Under the pieces are notes generated by a model. It saw only the letters and a program-made list of their open reading frames with translations. It was not told the origin of the DNA and made no database searches. Below are positions 1 through 9,012 of a stretch of 64,000 nt of DNA, in pieces. Made by a program: the position numbers and the translations under genes. This stretch comes from Opitutia bacterium (lineage in GTDB: Bacteria; Verrucomicrobiota; Verrucomicrobiia; Opitutales; Opitutaceae): the NCBI GenBank assembly GCA_947474365.1, contig CANJIU010000005.1, forward strand, positions 62,001-126,000, written 5' to 3'. The stretch's first letter is position 1. Each line of letters starts with the position of its first letter.

Positions 1-453
1 GTGATCCCCCGACGGGTCGCGCAGTATCAGGAGGACTTGGACGCGATTCGCGATGGGCTCATCGTCGACCTTCGCTGGCATGAGCTTGCGCGCGCCGGCG
101 AGATCGCCCTTTTCCATCAGCAGGAAAGCCCGGAGGGCGTCCGGGGCCGGCGAGCCGGGGGCCTGTTTCGCCATCGCGGCGAGATCCGCCTCCGCGAGAT
201 CGGGCCGGTTCATGACCCAAAAGGTGAGGACGCGCTGTGCGAGCAGCCGCTGCCGCACTTCCAGATTATTTTCACCGGACGCTGCGACCGCCGCGGTGTA
301 TTTGGCCGTGGCCATGGTCATCTGTCCGGCGGCGAGCAGGGTCGCGCTTTCACGCACGAGGTCCGCTGACGTCACGGGTGCGGGCGCGGCGGCCCTCCCC
401 GGCGAGGCGGCTGCCAAGACGAGCAGCAGACAGAGGCGCGGGATTCCAACCAT
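1..453 (-). CDS. Secreted protein of unknown function, C-terminus cut off by window edge
   Basis: Reading the minus strand from the ATG at 453 gives an open frame that runs off the left edge without a stop (about 151 codons visible). The start MVGIPRLCLLLVLAAASPG is a typical Sec signal peptide with a cleavage-like ...GRAAA region near residue 22. The mature part is alanine-rich and helical, with blocks such as 'LVRESATLLAAGQMTMATAKY' and 'NRPDLAEADLAAMAK' that look like degenerate tetratricopeptide-type helix pairs, so a periplasmic TPR-like protein is possible. No catalytic motif is seen. Plus-strand open frames over the same bases are shadows: they lack a signal peptide and have composition typical of antisense GC-rich DNA. 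The function is not recognised. Confidence 0.6.
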   Translation of the reverse strand, partial: MVGIPRLCLLLVLAAASPGRAAAPAPVTSADLVRESATLLAAGQMTMATAKYTAAVAASGENNLEVRQRLLAQRVLTFWVMNRPDLAEADLAAMAKQAPGSPAPDALRAFLLMEKGDLAGARKLMPAKVDDEPIANRVQVLLILRDPSGDH

Positions 454-605
454 GGATTCGGTCTGCCTGAAATCATGGCCGGCAGGCAACGCTACAATTG
501 CCGCCGGCGTACGCGTTGTTGCGTAAAGGGGCCGGCTATTCGTGTGGTTCGCGCTGAAGCCGGCAAAACGTGCCGGAGCCGGAAACCGTGCGCCTCCCGC
601 TCGAG

Positions 606-1181
606 TCAGCTCGCGAGGTGCTTTTCGATGCGGCGATCCGGGATCAGCCAGATGACCGCCACGATGCTATAGATGGCGAAGGCGATGATCGGATGGACGA
701 AGGCAAGGGCGATGCCGACGGCGTAGATCACCAGCGAGATCGTGCCCTTGCGATCGGAGCCGATGGCCTTCGCCAGCGTCGATTCTGGTCCGTGCCCGGC
801 GAGGAGCACTCGGACCAAGATGTAATAGGCCGCGCCCGCCATGATCAGGATCAGGCCGTAAACGGCGACGGGCCATTTCGCGAAATGATTCTCGCCCATC
901 CAGCCGCTCGCGAACGGCAGCAGCGAGAGCCAGAACAACAGATGCAGGTTGGCCCACAACACGGCGCCGTTCACGTGCTTCACCGCTTGGAACAGGTGGT
1001 GGTGGTTGTTCCAGTAAATTCCCACGTAGATGAAGCTGAGCACGTACCCGCCGAAGATGGGGAGAATCGCCTGCAGCGCGCCGAGGTCGCTGCTGTGGGG
1101 AACCTTCATCTCCAGCACCATGATGGTGATGATGATTGCCAGGACGCCGTCACTAAATGCTTCGAGTCTGCCTTTGTGCAT
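606..1181 (-). CDS. TMEM175/DUF1211-family integral membrane protein (putative K+ channel)
   Basis: This is a protein of about 191 aa that opens with RLEAFSDGVLAI, the 'FSDG' signature at the end of the first helix of TMEM175/DUF1211 proteins, whose characterised bacterial members are potassium channels. About six hydrophobic segments follow, and His/Trp-rich loops such as 'YWNNHHHLF' also fit the family. The ATG at 1181 places FSDG at the usual distance from the N-terminus. An in-frame TTG at 1229 has a better ribosome-binding site (GGAGG six bases upstream) and would add 16 residues not typical of the family, so the start is uncertain. The gene lies downstream of the oxidoreductase terminator and is probably transcribed separately. 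The family call is firm; channel activity is inferred from homologues. Confidence 0.85.
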   Translation of the reverse strand: MHKGRLEAFSDGVLAIIITIMVLEMKVPHSSDLGALQAILPIFGGYVLSFIYVGIYWNNHHHLFQAVKHVNGAVLWANLHLLFWLSLLPFASGWMGENHFAKWPVAVYGLILIMAGAAYYILVRVLLAGHGPESTLAKAIGSDRKGTISLVIYAVGIALAFVHPIIAFAIYSIVAVIWLIPDRRIEKHLAS

Positions 1182-1254
1182 GTGGGTGGGTAGGGGCGAA
1201 AACTGAAAGGAATTCGGCGACGTGCGCAACGGATTCCTCCGTCTGCCGGGTCTG

Positions 1255-1290
1255 GAAATAAAAAGGCCCGCGTCACGGGGACGCGGGCCT
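1255..1290 (-). terminator. Intrinsic terminator after the 2-oxoacid oxidoreductase genes
   Basis: A perfect 11-bp stem (1264-1274 pairing with 1280-1290, AGGCCCGCGTC) encloses a 5-base loop. On the minus strand it is followed directly by TTTTTATTTCC. It sits 27 bases after the stop of the beta-subunit gene at 1317, which is classic Rho-independent geometry for leftward transcription. Confidence 0.85.
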
Positions 1291-1316
1291 GAAGAAGGCG
1301 CGTGGACGTTCGGACC

Positions 1317-2261
1317 TCAGCGCATCCGTGCAAAGGTGGACTGCAGCACGGCGAGATCGGATGCGTTCTTCGTCCGCTCCTTCGCCTTGACCACGAGTTC
1401 CGCCTCAAGGGCGTTCTTGGTCTTGCGGGTCTTGTTTTCGTAGAACACGCCGAACGAACCGGGCCAGGCCTGCTGGGCGAGCTTGAAGGCCGCGACCTCG
1501 TCGGACGTGTCGTGACGGTTGGCGTCCTCGGGCGAGCCATCGTTCTTCTTTTCGTCGATGAGGGTCCAAGTGCCGCCCTTGCGCGGAATCGAGGAGTCGA
1601 AGGCGCCCTCGTAGAACTCGACGCACTCCGAAAGAATCTCGACGACCGAAAAGCCGTCGTGCTTCGCGGCCCGGTGCATCATTTCGACCATGTGATTGAC
1701 CTGCGTCGCATGGCTGCGGGCGACAAACGTCGCGCCACTGTTCAGCAACGTGCGCATCGGGTTGATCGGCTGGTCGATCGCGCCGGTGGGATCGGTCTTG
1801 GTCTTGAAGCCAATCGGCGAGGTCGGCGAGGTCTGCTTCTTCGTCAGGCCGTACACCGAGTTGTCCATGATGACGTAGGTCATCCGCACGTTTTTGCGCG
1901 CGGTGTGGACGAGGTGGTTGCCGCCGATGGAGAAACCGTCGCCGTCACCGCCAAAGGCGAAGACGTGCAGGTCGTCGCCGCCCAGGCTGATGCCGGCGGC
2001 GAAGGGCAGGGCGCGGCCATGGATGAAGTGGCCACCGTGGGTGTTGACGAAGTAGGGGAAACGCGACGAGCAGCCGATGCCCGCGAAGGTCACGATCTTC
2101 TCGTGCGGGTACTGGAGCTTTTCGAGGACGCGGTAGAACGAGTGCAGCACCGCGAAGTCACCACACCCCGGGCACCACGTGGGGTGGTCGGCGGTGAGAA
2201 TCTTCTTGGTGAGCGGGGCGCCTGCCGGGGGCGGAGGCGTTGCGACGGCGGAAGTGGACAT
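1317..2261 (-). CDS. korB: 2-oxoacid:ferredoxin oxidoreductase, beta (ThDP-binding) subunit
   Basis: This 314-aa protein is the thiamine-diphosphate subunit of a two-subunit 2-oxoacid:acceptor oxidoreductase, which converts a 2-oxoacid (2-oxoglutarate or pyruvate) plus CoA to acyl-CoA, CO2 and reduced ferredoxin in the cytoplasm. Visible signatures are HPTWCPGCGDF near residue 28, with the CxxC cluster ligands, and GIGCSSRFPYF. The ThDP-Mg motif GGDGDGFSIGGNH and the following 'MDNSVYGLTKKQTSPTS' are also present. The length matches KorB/OorB subunits (about 280-340 aa). It lies 44 bases downstream of the alpha subunit in the same orientation and is followed by a strong terminator, so the two genes form a compact operon. 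Substrate choice cannot be read from the sequence; 2-oxoglutarate is most likely for this domain arrangement. Confidence 0.93.
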   Translation of the reverse strand: MSTSAVATPPPPAGAPLTKKILTADHPTWCPGCGDFAVLHSFYRVLEKLQYPHEKIVTFAGIGCSSRFPYFVNTHGGHFIHGRALPFAAGISLGGDDLHVFAFGGDGDGFSIGGNHLVHTARKNVRMTYVIMDNSVYGLTKKQTSPTSPIGFKTKTDPTGAIDQPINPMRTLLNSGATFVARSHATQVNHMVEMMHRAAKHDGFSVVEILSECVEFYEGAFDSSIPRKGGTWTLIDEKKNDGSPEDANRHDTSDEVAAFKLAQQAWPGSFGVFYENKTRKTKNALEAELVVKAKERTKNASDLAVLQSTFARMR

Positions 2262-2305
2262 GGAAATGAGGAGATTGAGATTTACGTTTTACGATCCGTC
2301 GGGCG

Positions 2306-4186
2306 TCAGATTTTCGTGGCGAGTGCGCTCTGGCGGGCGGTCCCGACCGTGGCCTCAAGCGCGGTGCTTTCGATGTGTTTGGCGATGCCGGCCACGAGCT
2401 CGCTCACCTTGAAGGTGAGGCCGTCGGTCTTGGTGACGCTGACGATGCTCGGGTTGGCGTAGCGGGCGCGGAGCATCATCGTGAACTGACCAAAGCCGTA
2501 GAGGCCCTCGTCGTTCAGTTCGGCAACCACGATCTTGTGGTAGCGCTTGAAGATTTCCTCGAGGCCGTTCGGCATCGGATGCACATGGCGGAGGTGCATG
2601 TGGCCCGCCTTTACGCCGGCGTTGCGCACACGGGTGAGGGCTTCGCGGCCCGGGCCCCAGTTCGAGCCCCAGGTGACGAGCAGCACTTCGCCGGCGCTGT
2701 CGCCGAACATTTCCGGCGGAGGCAGCGAGGCGCCGAGCGCCTTGATCTTCTCGCGGCGCTTGATGGTCATCTGGGTGTGCAGCTTCGGGCTGCCGGTGGG
2801 ATGCCCCATCTCGTCGTGCTCGAGGCCGGTGACGGTCGGGTACTTGCCGGAAAGCACCTTCGAACCGGCCGGGGCGTGACGCGTGACGCGGTCGAGCGGG
2901 TAGGGCTTGAAATCGGCGCCGCGATCGGAGTGGTCGGGTTTCGGGTCGACCATGAGCTTGGGCAGGTCGGGTTCGTCGAAGGCCTCGATTCGGCTTGAGA
3001 GGCCCATGTCGGTCAGGATGAGGACGGGCGTCGAATATTCGCGGGCAATGCGGGCGGCCTCGAGGGCGATGTAGAAGCAGTCCTCGACATTCTTCGGCGC
3101 CAGCACCACGCGGGGCGTGTCGCCGTGGCTGCCGTAGATCGCCTGCATAAGGTCGCTCTGCTCGACGTTCGTGGGCATGCCGGTCGAGGGACCGCCGCGT
3201 TGCACGTTGACGACGATGAGGGGCATTTCGGCCATGACGGCCCAGCCCAGCGCTTCCATCTTCAACGAGAGGCCGGGACCGGAGCTGCCGGTGATGGCGA
3301 GCCGGCCGGTGTAGGAAAAGCCGATGGCGGTGGAGACCGCCGCGATCTCGTCCTCGCATTGCACAAACAAGCCGCCGTATTTCGGAAATTCGGTGCGCAA
3401 CGTTTCCATGATCGAAGACCACGGGGTGATGGGATATCCGGCGCCGTGGCGGACCCCGGCGGTGATCAGGCCGTAGGCGATGGCCATGTTGCCGTCCATC
3501 GTCACCTGGGGCCGGCCGGTCGCGGCGACCGCGCGGTCGACGGCTTCAAAGCGGAAGAAGAGATCGCGCAGGTTGTTTTGCGGCCAACCGTAACCGGCAT
3601 CAAACGCCAGCATGGCGTTGCGGACGACGTCCTCGTTTTTCCCGCCGAAACGCTCCTTGATCAGCGTGGCGAGCTTCTGGACGTCGAGGTCGAAAACGCG
3701 GGCGATGAGCCCGAGCACGTAGATGTTCTTGCCCTTGTCCTTCGATGTGCCGCCGACCGCTTCGACGGTGCCGGTCGTGATTGGCACCGCGACGTTGGTG
3801 AAACGGTTGTCGTCGGCCGCGGGTTTGACGTGGTCGCTGTCGTAAACGAGCACGCCGCCGGGGCGGAGCGAACCGATGTGGGCCTCGTAGCTGTGTTGGT
3901 AGAACACCACCAGCATGTCGGCGCGGTCACCGGCGGAGAGGACCTCGCCCGTGCCCATGCGAACCTGGAAGATCGACGGTCCGCCCGAGATGGTGGACGG
4001 AATCGTCATGTACGTCATGATATCCTGATCGCTCCGGCCGGCGAGCCGGGCGAGGAATCCGCCGATGGACTGAATGCCATCCTGCGAGTTGCCAGCGAGT
4101 CGAATGACGACGTCGTGAATTGACCGGGGAGCGGCCGCGGGGCTCGCGGTTCCGCCCGGGGTTTCGGGAGTGTTTGGGCTGACCAT
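2306..4186 (-). CDS. korA: 2-oxoacid:ferredoxin oxidoreductase, fused gamma-alpha subunit
   Basis: The 626-aa protein carries the gamma domain at its N-terminus (about residues 25-200, with 'GNSQDGIQSIGGFLAR' and 'IPSTISGGPSIFQVR'). The alpha pyrimidine-binding domain and domain II follow from about residue 230 ('GAGYPITPWSSIMETL', 'EDEIAAVSTAIGFSYTG', 'RGGPSTGMPTNVEQSDL'). This gamma-alpha fusion is the usual KorA/OorA arrangement in bacteria that encode a two-subunit enzyme. With the beta subunit it forms the complex that binds ThDP and an Fe-S cluster. The roughly 45-residue Pro/Ala-rich head before the gamma domain is not conserved. The operon probably starts in the 175-base gap upstream (4187-4361), where no convincing promoter stands out. 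Confidence 0.93.
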   Translation of the reverse strand: MVSPNTPETPGGTASPAAAPRSIHDVVIRLAGNSQDGIQSIGGFLARLAGRSDQDIMTYMTIPSTISGGPSIFQVRMGTGEVLSAGDRADMLVVFYQHSYEAHIGSLRPGGVLVYDSDHVKPAADDNRFTNVAVPITTGTVEAVGGTSKDKGKNIYVLGLIARVFDLDVQKLATLIKERFGGKNEDVVRNAMLAFDAGYGWPQNNLRDLFFRFEAVDRAVAATGRPQVTMDGNMAIAYGLITAGVRHGAGYPITPWSSIMETLRTEFPKYGGLFVQCEDEIAAVSTAIGFSYTGRLAITGSSGPGLSLKMEALGWAVMAEMPLIVVNVQRGGPSTGMPTNVEQSDLMQAIYGSHGDTPRVVLAPKNVEDCFYIALEAARIAREYSTPVLILTDMGLSSRIEAFDEPDLPKLMVDPKPDHSDRGADFKPYPLDRVTRHAPAGSKVLSGKYPTVTGLEHDEMGHPTGSPKLHTQMTIKRREKIKALGASLPPPEMFGDSAGEVLLVTWGSNWGPGREALTRVRNAGVKAGHMHLRHVHPMPNGLEEIFKRYHKIVVAELNDEGLYGFGQFTMMLRARYANPSIVSVTKTDGLTFKVSELVAGIAKHIESTALEATVGTARQSALATKI

Positions 4187-4361
4187 GAGGAAAAGAGGGA
4201 AGAACGTGCTGACCTATCCATCTAGAGTCAACGGGGTGAATTTTTTCCCGCCCGGTGATAAGAATAGATTAGTACGGCGGATCCCGCGCAGAAGCAGGCG
4301 TTATTTGTCGAAAGGACGTCCTGCCCGTACGGTTTTGGATGAAAAGACCGCGCGTTCCGAC

Positions 4362-7300
4362 CTATTGACCCGGCGCGAGGGCCAGGCGGAAACCGAGGTT
4401 GTTCACCCGGTAGTCGGGCTCGGCCCGTCCGCGCGACGCGAAGCGAAAGAAGCCGACATTCAGTTTGGTGCCAAAGGCGCTGCCGCGGCGGACCCGAAGC
4501 GCACCATTGGGCAGGACCTTCGGGTCGGTCACCGCGCCGCCCTTCAACTTTTCGGCCCAGCCGTCGGCGCACCACTCCCAGACGTTGCCCAGCATGTCGT
4601 GCAGTCCCCAGGCATTTGCGGGTTTTGTCCCGACGGCGCGGGTTGTGCCCTGGCTGTTGCCCTCGTGCCAGGCGATTTCGGCGATGTTTTCGGCCTGTAG
4701 GCCCGTGGCGCCGGCGCGGCAGGCATACTCCCACTGGGCGTCGGTCGGCAGGGCATAGGCATAACCGGCGGGCAATCGGTCCGCGGCTCGCTCCCGGACG
4801 TTCAGCTTTCGGCAAAATTCCTCTGCCTCGAGCCAGGAGACATTTTCCACTGGTAGATTGTCCCCTTTGTTTTGCGAGGGATTGCTAGCCATCACGGCGG
4901 TCCACTCGCGCTGGCTCACTTCCGTCTTTCCCAGCCAAAACGGCTTCGAAATGGTGACCTGAGTCACGGGACGCTCGGTGGGATCTCCGACGTCGCTGCC
5001 CATCGCAAATGAGCCCGCCGCGATCGGCATGAGCACGATGCCGACTTCAGGGACGGTCCACGGCCGCCCCACTTCGGCCACCGGAATTTTCTCTAACGCC
5101 ACGGTGAGGGTCTGCACGCCCTTCGCCGGAAGCTTGAGCGATTGACGCGCGGTCTTGAAGCCCTTGGCCGACACTTCCAATGCGAGTTCTTCCTCGGCCG
5201 GCACGGTGGCGCGGCCGCCCTTCACGACGACGGGTTTCCCGTTGACGGACAGCGTCGGTGGTGCGGTCGGTCCGGTCACGGCCAGAGTGAGCGTCGCGGG
5301 CTTGGGCGCGAGTTTCACTTCGACCCGGACGGTCTGTCGATCCTGCACGGTGACGGCCTGTTTCCATGGTTCGTAGTTCGGGTGCACGATTTCGACCGTA
5401 CGCGGGCCAACTTCTAGGCCGTTCGCGGCACCTTTGACGAGCGTGGCGGTGTGTCCGTCGATCGTGATCCGCGCCTGCGGCAGGCGAAACTCCGCGGCGC
5501 CCAGGCGAAATTCAATCGCGCCGCTTTCGGCGACGAGTGTGCCGACGTTGACCGTGGCCGACTCTTTCGGCTTCAACGTCACGCTCTGCCGGAAGCGACG
5601 GTAGCCGGACAGAAAAACTTCGATGGCGAGGGCCTTTTCACTGGGCTGGTCCGCGAGCGTCGCCGGAGTCGTGCCGGCGGGAGTTCCGTTCACCGTCACT
5701 GCGGCGCCGGTAGGTTCTGAGAAAATGAGCAATTCCCCTGGCAGCGCGGTTTGAGGAGGCGCTACCCGGGGAGTGCGGCCGACGGCGAGGACGACGTCCC
5801 GTTGCTCCGCGTCGGCGCAGTCGGGATGGGCGAGTTTGAAGGCGTACGTCCCCACGGTAAGATCGTTCGTTGAACGGAGGATGCCACTGGCCGGGACCGT
5901 GCCGACGGGGCGCACCCGGTCGCGGGGGTCCCGTGCGGTCACCACGGTGCCGGGGCGGGCCACGACCAGCACGGCGCCGGGTACGGCCGCGAGTTTCACG
6001 TCGGCACCGCCGCGCCCGTCTTTCACCGTCACTTTGGTGGTGTAGGGCTGATAGCCTGACGCCTGGACGGTGAGGGTCTGTTCGCCGTCGGGCAGGTCTT
6101 TGAGCGCGAGACTTCCCTCGGGTGGAACCGCGACGTTGGTCTGGCGCCCGAGCCAGACGCGTGCATCGGCGTCGGGTGGTGAGATGGTCACGATAAATTC
6201 CGGTCCGGGGATCGCCGCGACCGGGCTCGTCGCGAGCGGCGAGGGCGGCGCTTCCGGAATCACACCCGGGTCGGGAGCGCTCGCGGCCGACCGGGGAGAC
6301 TCATGCGGCGCCGGTCGTTGTGTCCAGAGCAGCGTGCTGACGAGGGCGAGGCCGGCGATGGCGCCCGCCACGAGCCAACCGCGGCGCCGGTTTTTTTGCG
6401 GCGCTTTCGTTTCCGACGAAGTGGGGTTCGCGGTGGTGGCGGCCAGCGGCGTGGGGGGAGGAACCTCGAACGGCCGTAAGGTACCGGGTAGGGCCACCCG
6501 GAGGCGGGCGGCTACCTCGCCGGCGCTCTGCGGGCGATCGGTTGCTTTTTTGGCCAGACACGCGGCGACCGTTTCCTCCCATTCCAGGGGGATCGGCTCA
6601 CGCTCCGTCACCTTCAATTCCGCGCGCCGCGCGGTCAGCGTCGGGGGAACGATTTCACGCAGCTGCGTGATGATGTCGCCCTCGAAGAAGGGCGGCTTGC
6701 CGGTCAACAGCTCGTAGAGTGTCGCGCCCAGGGAGTAGATGTCGTCGCCGACCGCGGCGGGTTCGCCGATTAATTGCTGGGGTCCGACGTAGGCGAGGGA
6801 GACCGCGGTGGAACGAATGTCGCTGGACATTCGCGTGCTCGAGCGGGAGAGGCTCCGCGAGATGCCGAAGTCCACGACCTTGAGATCGCCCTGGGTGTTG
6901 ACGAGCAGGTTGAGCGGCTTGAGGTCACGATGCACAATCCGGCACTTTTCGTGCGCATAATCGAGCGCCGCGCACAATTGCGCCACCCAGGAGGCAATCG
7001 CGTCCGGGGAGAAACAGCGGTCGGGCTGGGACAATTTGCGTTCTGCCAGCGAGGGACCGTCGACCAATTCCATGCTGATCGCGGCCTTGAGGCCGTCCTC
7101 GACGAGATCGTAGACGCGGACGATGTGGGGATGGGTCAAGTCCAGGCATCGGCGAGTCTCGGCGGCGAGGTCCGACATCGCCTCGCGGTCGCTGACGACA
7201 AAGTCCGGCAGGAATTTGAGGGCGACCTCGCGACGGAGCTTTGTATCCTCGGCCCGCCAGACAATTCCCATGCCGCCGCGACCGAGCTCGGCCGTCAGGC

Positions 7301-7373
7301 GATACCGTGAAAAAAACGCCGCCTCGGTTTTTTCGATGGGCTGCGTTTTTTGCGGGTCGAACGGCTCGGCCAT
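4362..7373 (-). CDS. Membrane Ser/Thr protein kinase with PEGA repeats and C-terminal FGE-like domain
   Basis: A 1003-aa Hanks-type kinase. The cytoplasmic catalytic domain (about 22-295) has the glycine loop GRGGMG at 31-36, the ATP lysine K53 in VALKF, the catalytic HRDLKPLN at 148-155 and DFG at 168-170. A single membrane helix follows a basic stretch at about 332-350. The extracytoplasmic part holds several PEGA-type beta repeats (about 390-760; blocks like 'DGEQTLTVQASGYQPY'). It ends in a formylglycine-generating-enzyme-like fold (about 771-1003; 'GSFAMGSDVGDPTERPVTQV', 'LPTDAQWEYACRAGA', 'DMLGNVWEWC'). The two catalytic cysteines of true FGE, expected in the RGGSW...C region near the end, are absent ('RVRRGSAFGTKLNVGFFRFA'), so this domain is more likely a binding or sensor module. 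Kinase activity is predicted; the signal and targets are unknown. Confidence 0.9.
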   Translation of the reverse strand: MAEPFDPQKTQPIEKTEAAFFSRYRLTAELGRGGMGIVWRAEDTKLRREVALKFLPDFVVSDREAMSDLAAETRRCLDLTHPHIVRVYDLVEDGLKAAISMELVDGPSLAERKLSQPDRCFSPDAIASWVAQLCAALDYAHEKCRIVHRDLKPLNLLVNTQGDLKVVDFGISRSLSRSSTRMSSDIRSTAVSLAYVGPQQLIGEPAAVGDDIYSLGATLYELLTGKPPFFEGDIITQLREIVPPTLTARRAELKVTEREPIPLEWEETVAACLAKKATDRPQSAGEVAARLRVALPGTLRPFEVPPPTPLAATTANPTSSETKAPQKNRRRGWLVAGAIAGLALVSTLLWTQRPAPHESPRSAASAPDPGVIPEAPPSPLATSPVAAIPGPEFIVTISPPDADARVWLGRQTNVAVPPEGSLALKDLPDGEQTLTVQASGYQPYTTKVTVKDGRGGADVKLAAVPGAVLVVARPGTVVTARDPRDRVRPVGTVPASGILRSTNDLTVGTYAFKLAHPDCADAEQRDVVLAVGRTPRVAPPQTALPGELLIFSEPTGAAVTVNGTPAGTTPATLADQPSEKALAIEVFLSGYRRFRQSVTLKPKESATVNVGTLVAESGAIEFRLGAAEFRLPQARITIDGHTATLVKGAANGLEVGPRTVEIVHPNYEPWKQAVTVQDRQTVRVEVKLAPKPATLTLAVTGPTAPPTLSVNGKPVVVKGGRATVPAEEELALEVSAKGFKTARQSLKLPAKGVQTLTVALEKIPVAEVGRPWTVPEVGIVLMPIAAGSFAMGSDVGDPTERPVTQVTISKPFWLGKTEVSQREWTAVMASNPSQNKGDNLPVENVSWLEAEEFCRKLNVRERAADRLPAGYAYALPTDAQWEYACRAGATGLQAENIAEIAWHEGNSQGTTRAVGTKPANAWGLHDMLGNVWEWCADGWAEKLKGGAVTDPKVLPNGALRVRRGSAFGTKLNVGFFRFASRGRAEPDYRVNNLGFRLALAPGQ

Positions 7374-7427
7374 GGCGTGATTCAGTTGGTCGCGCCCGAC
7401 TTGGCAAGACGCCGGGTGAGGGCGGTA

Positions 7428-8189
7428 TTACTGAGGCGCCCCGAATTCCAAAAACCCGAACCGGCTTGGCTCGTGGAAGCCCGGCCGGCGGGTAGGCGAC
7501 CAGCTGACCAAGTCGGGCGGGAGGCCGTTGCCCCGGTTGAAACGATAGAAATTGCCGCGCCAGACGTCCTTGGGCTTCGGCGCGGATAGGCCGAGATCCG
7601 CGAATGGGATCTTCACCTCGACCTGCCAGGATTCGTCGCGGTCGGAGGCGTTGCCGACGGTGCCGTGGACCTTGACCGAGCTCCGCATGCCCCTGGCGGT
7701 GAAATCCCAGTCGCCCTTGAACTTTTTCGAGAGGCCTTTGGCGTCGAGTTCGTTGGTGATGATCGCGTCGAAGGTTCCGCCGAGGGGATTCCACTGGAGT
7801 TCGAAGTAGCGCGTCAGGTCCTTCGGTGTGAGGAAAAACTCCACGACTTCCTCCTCCCAGAATTTGCTGTCCCGGGCGGTGAAGGTCGCCTGGATGTCGG
7901 AGTCGAGGCAGGTCCAGCCGAGGTAGAGCGCCGTATCATCATACCAGATGCGCACGGTCGTCGCTTCGCGTTCAGGGCCGCTGCCGTCGTTGCGCTTGAA
8001 CGGCGTGAGCACGGCGGCCTTGGACCAGACGGGCTCGTTGAGCTCTCCGTCGATCGTGAGCGCGCCCGTGAGTTTGGGCACGACGATGCGGTTGGGCGCC
8101 GGTACCGGGGCGGCGTCGGCCTTGGATTCGGCCGCCGACAGGGTCGCGGCGGCGAGGGAAACCATTAGGGCGAATCGGACGGGGTTCAT
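7428..8189 (-). CDS. Secreted CBM9-like carbohydrate-binding protein
   Basis: From the ATG at 8189 this is a 253-aa protein with a signal peptide (MNPVRFALMVSLAAATLSAAES). A single CBM9-like/DOMON-type beta sandwich follows: 'KLTGALTIDGELNEPVWSKA', 'VRIWYDDTALYLGWTCLD', 'DSKFWEEEVVEFFLTP', 'WQVEVKIPFADLGL'. Homologous domains bind reducing ends of glycans in xylanases, or occur as stand-alone secreted proteins in Bacteroidetes and Verrucomicrobiota. The open frame extends upstream to 8402, but that extension overlaps the neighbouring glycosyltransferase gene and lacks a signal sequence, so the internal ATG is preferred. The ligand is not known. It follows the glycosyltransferase gene after 76 bases. 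Confidence 0.8.
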   Translation of the reverse strand: MNPVRFALMVSLAAATLSAAESKADAAPVPAPNRIVVPKLTGALTIDGELNEPVWSKAAVLTPFKRNDGSGPEREATTVRIWYDDTALYLGWTCLDSDIQATFTARDSKFWEEEVVEFFLTPKDLTRYFELQWNPLGGTFDAIITNELDAKGLSKKFKGDWDFTARGMRSSVKVHGTVGNASDRDESWQVEVKIPFADLGLSAPKPKDVWRGNFYRFNRGNGLPPDLVSWSPTRRPGFHEPSRFGFLEFGAPQ

Positions 8190-8265
8190 CGGATGAAGTG
8201 GAATGAAGCGGAGCGGAAGTGGGAAGAGTAATTCACGCCCGGCGGAAGCGGGGCCGAAAATGACC

Positions 8266-9012
8266 TCATCGATTTTCTTCCGTCGGGCGCCGCGCGATCC
8301 GCCGCAGGAGCCAGCAAAGCGCCACGAGGTCGAGCAGTGGCAGAACGGCCATGACGCCCAGGCCGTAGTTCGAAACGCCGGCTCGGCGCGGACGATGGGC
8401 AACTGGAATTTCGCGGATGGAATACCCGGCGGCCACGGCGAAGGCCGGCAGAAAGGAATACATCGTGCGCAGCGGGATGAACGAGCCGGCGACTTCGCGG
8501 CGGAAGAGCTTCAGCGAGCAGCCGGTGTCGCTGACCCCATCGCGGAGTGCGGCGCGGCGAACGGCGTTGGCGACGCGCGACATGGTGCGGCGGAGGGCGG
8601 AGTCCTGCCGGGCGACGCGGGCCCCGGCGATCATGTCTGCGCTTTCCCGCAACTCCCAGAGTCGTGCGAGTTCGGCGGGTGGATTCTGTCCGTCGCCATC
8701 CAACATCGCCAGCCACGTGCCGCGGGCACACCGGAAGCCGTGCCAAAGGGCGGCCGCCTGGCCTCGGTTGCGGGCAAAATGCTCGACTCGCAGGGCGGGC
8801 CAGCCCCGGGCCGCCGCGTCGAGCGCCGCACCCGTGGTGTCGGCGCTGCCGTCGTTGACCGCGATGACTTCGGCGGAAACGCCGAGCGCGGCCAAGGTCG
8901 TTTGCAATTCGGCGAGCAGCGGAGCGACGTTGGCCGCTTCGTTGAAGAACGGGATGACAACGCTGAGCACTGGCGCCGGCGGAGCGGAGTCGGGAGTCGC
9001 AGGGGACTTCAT
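8266..9012 (-). CDS. Family 2 glycosyltransferase (dolichyl/polyprenyl-phosphate-mannose synthase type)
   Basis: The 248-aa protein has a GT-A fold: 'VLSVVIPFFNEAANV' at the N-terminus, 'VNDGSADTTG' and 'MLDGDGQNPP' (the DxD-type metal/nucleotide site), then 'GCSLKLFRREV'. Homologues transfer a sugar from NDP-sugar to a polyprenyl phosphate lipid. Only a weak hydrophobic stretch is visible at the C-terminus, so it resembles the soluble DPM1-like class. The start ATG at 9012 overlaps the stop of the upstream membrane glycosyltransferase by four bases (ATGA). This indicates translational coupling and suggests that the lipid-linked sugar made here is the donor for the upstream GT-C enzyme. Confidence 0.88.
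   Translation of the reverse strand: MKSPATPDSAPPAPVLSVVIPFFNEAANVAPLLAELQTTLAALGVSAEVIAVNDGSADTTGAALDAAARGWPALRVEHFARNRGQAAALWHGFRCARGTWLAMLDGDGQNPPAELARLWELRESADMIAGARVARQDSALRRTMSRVANAVRRAALRDGVSDTGCSLKLFRREVAGSFIPLRTMYSFLPAFAVAAGYSIREIPVAHRPRRAGVSNYGLGVMAVLPLLDLVALCWLLRRIARRPTEENR

Noticed and set aside
1302..2462. A 386-codon plus-strand frame over the 2-oxoacid oxidoreductase beta subunit
   Set aside because: The minus strand encodes a complete ThDP subunit; the plus-strand frame is a shadow.
4187..4361. Sigma-70 promoter for korA around the TTGACT on the minus strand
   Set aside because: A -35-like hexamer can be found, but no -10 element lies at suitable spacing, so it is not reported as a feature.
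6525..7373. Idea that the FGE-like domain of the kinase matures the sulfatase encoded at 39144
   Set aside because: The C-terminal domain lacks the catalytic cysteines of formylglycine-generating enzyme, and the genes are far apart.
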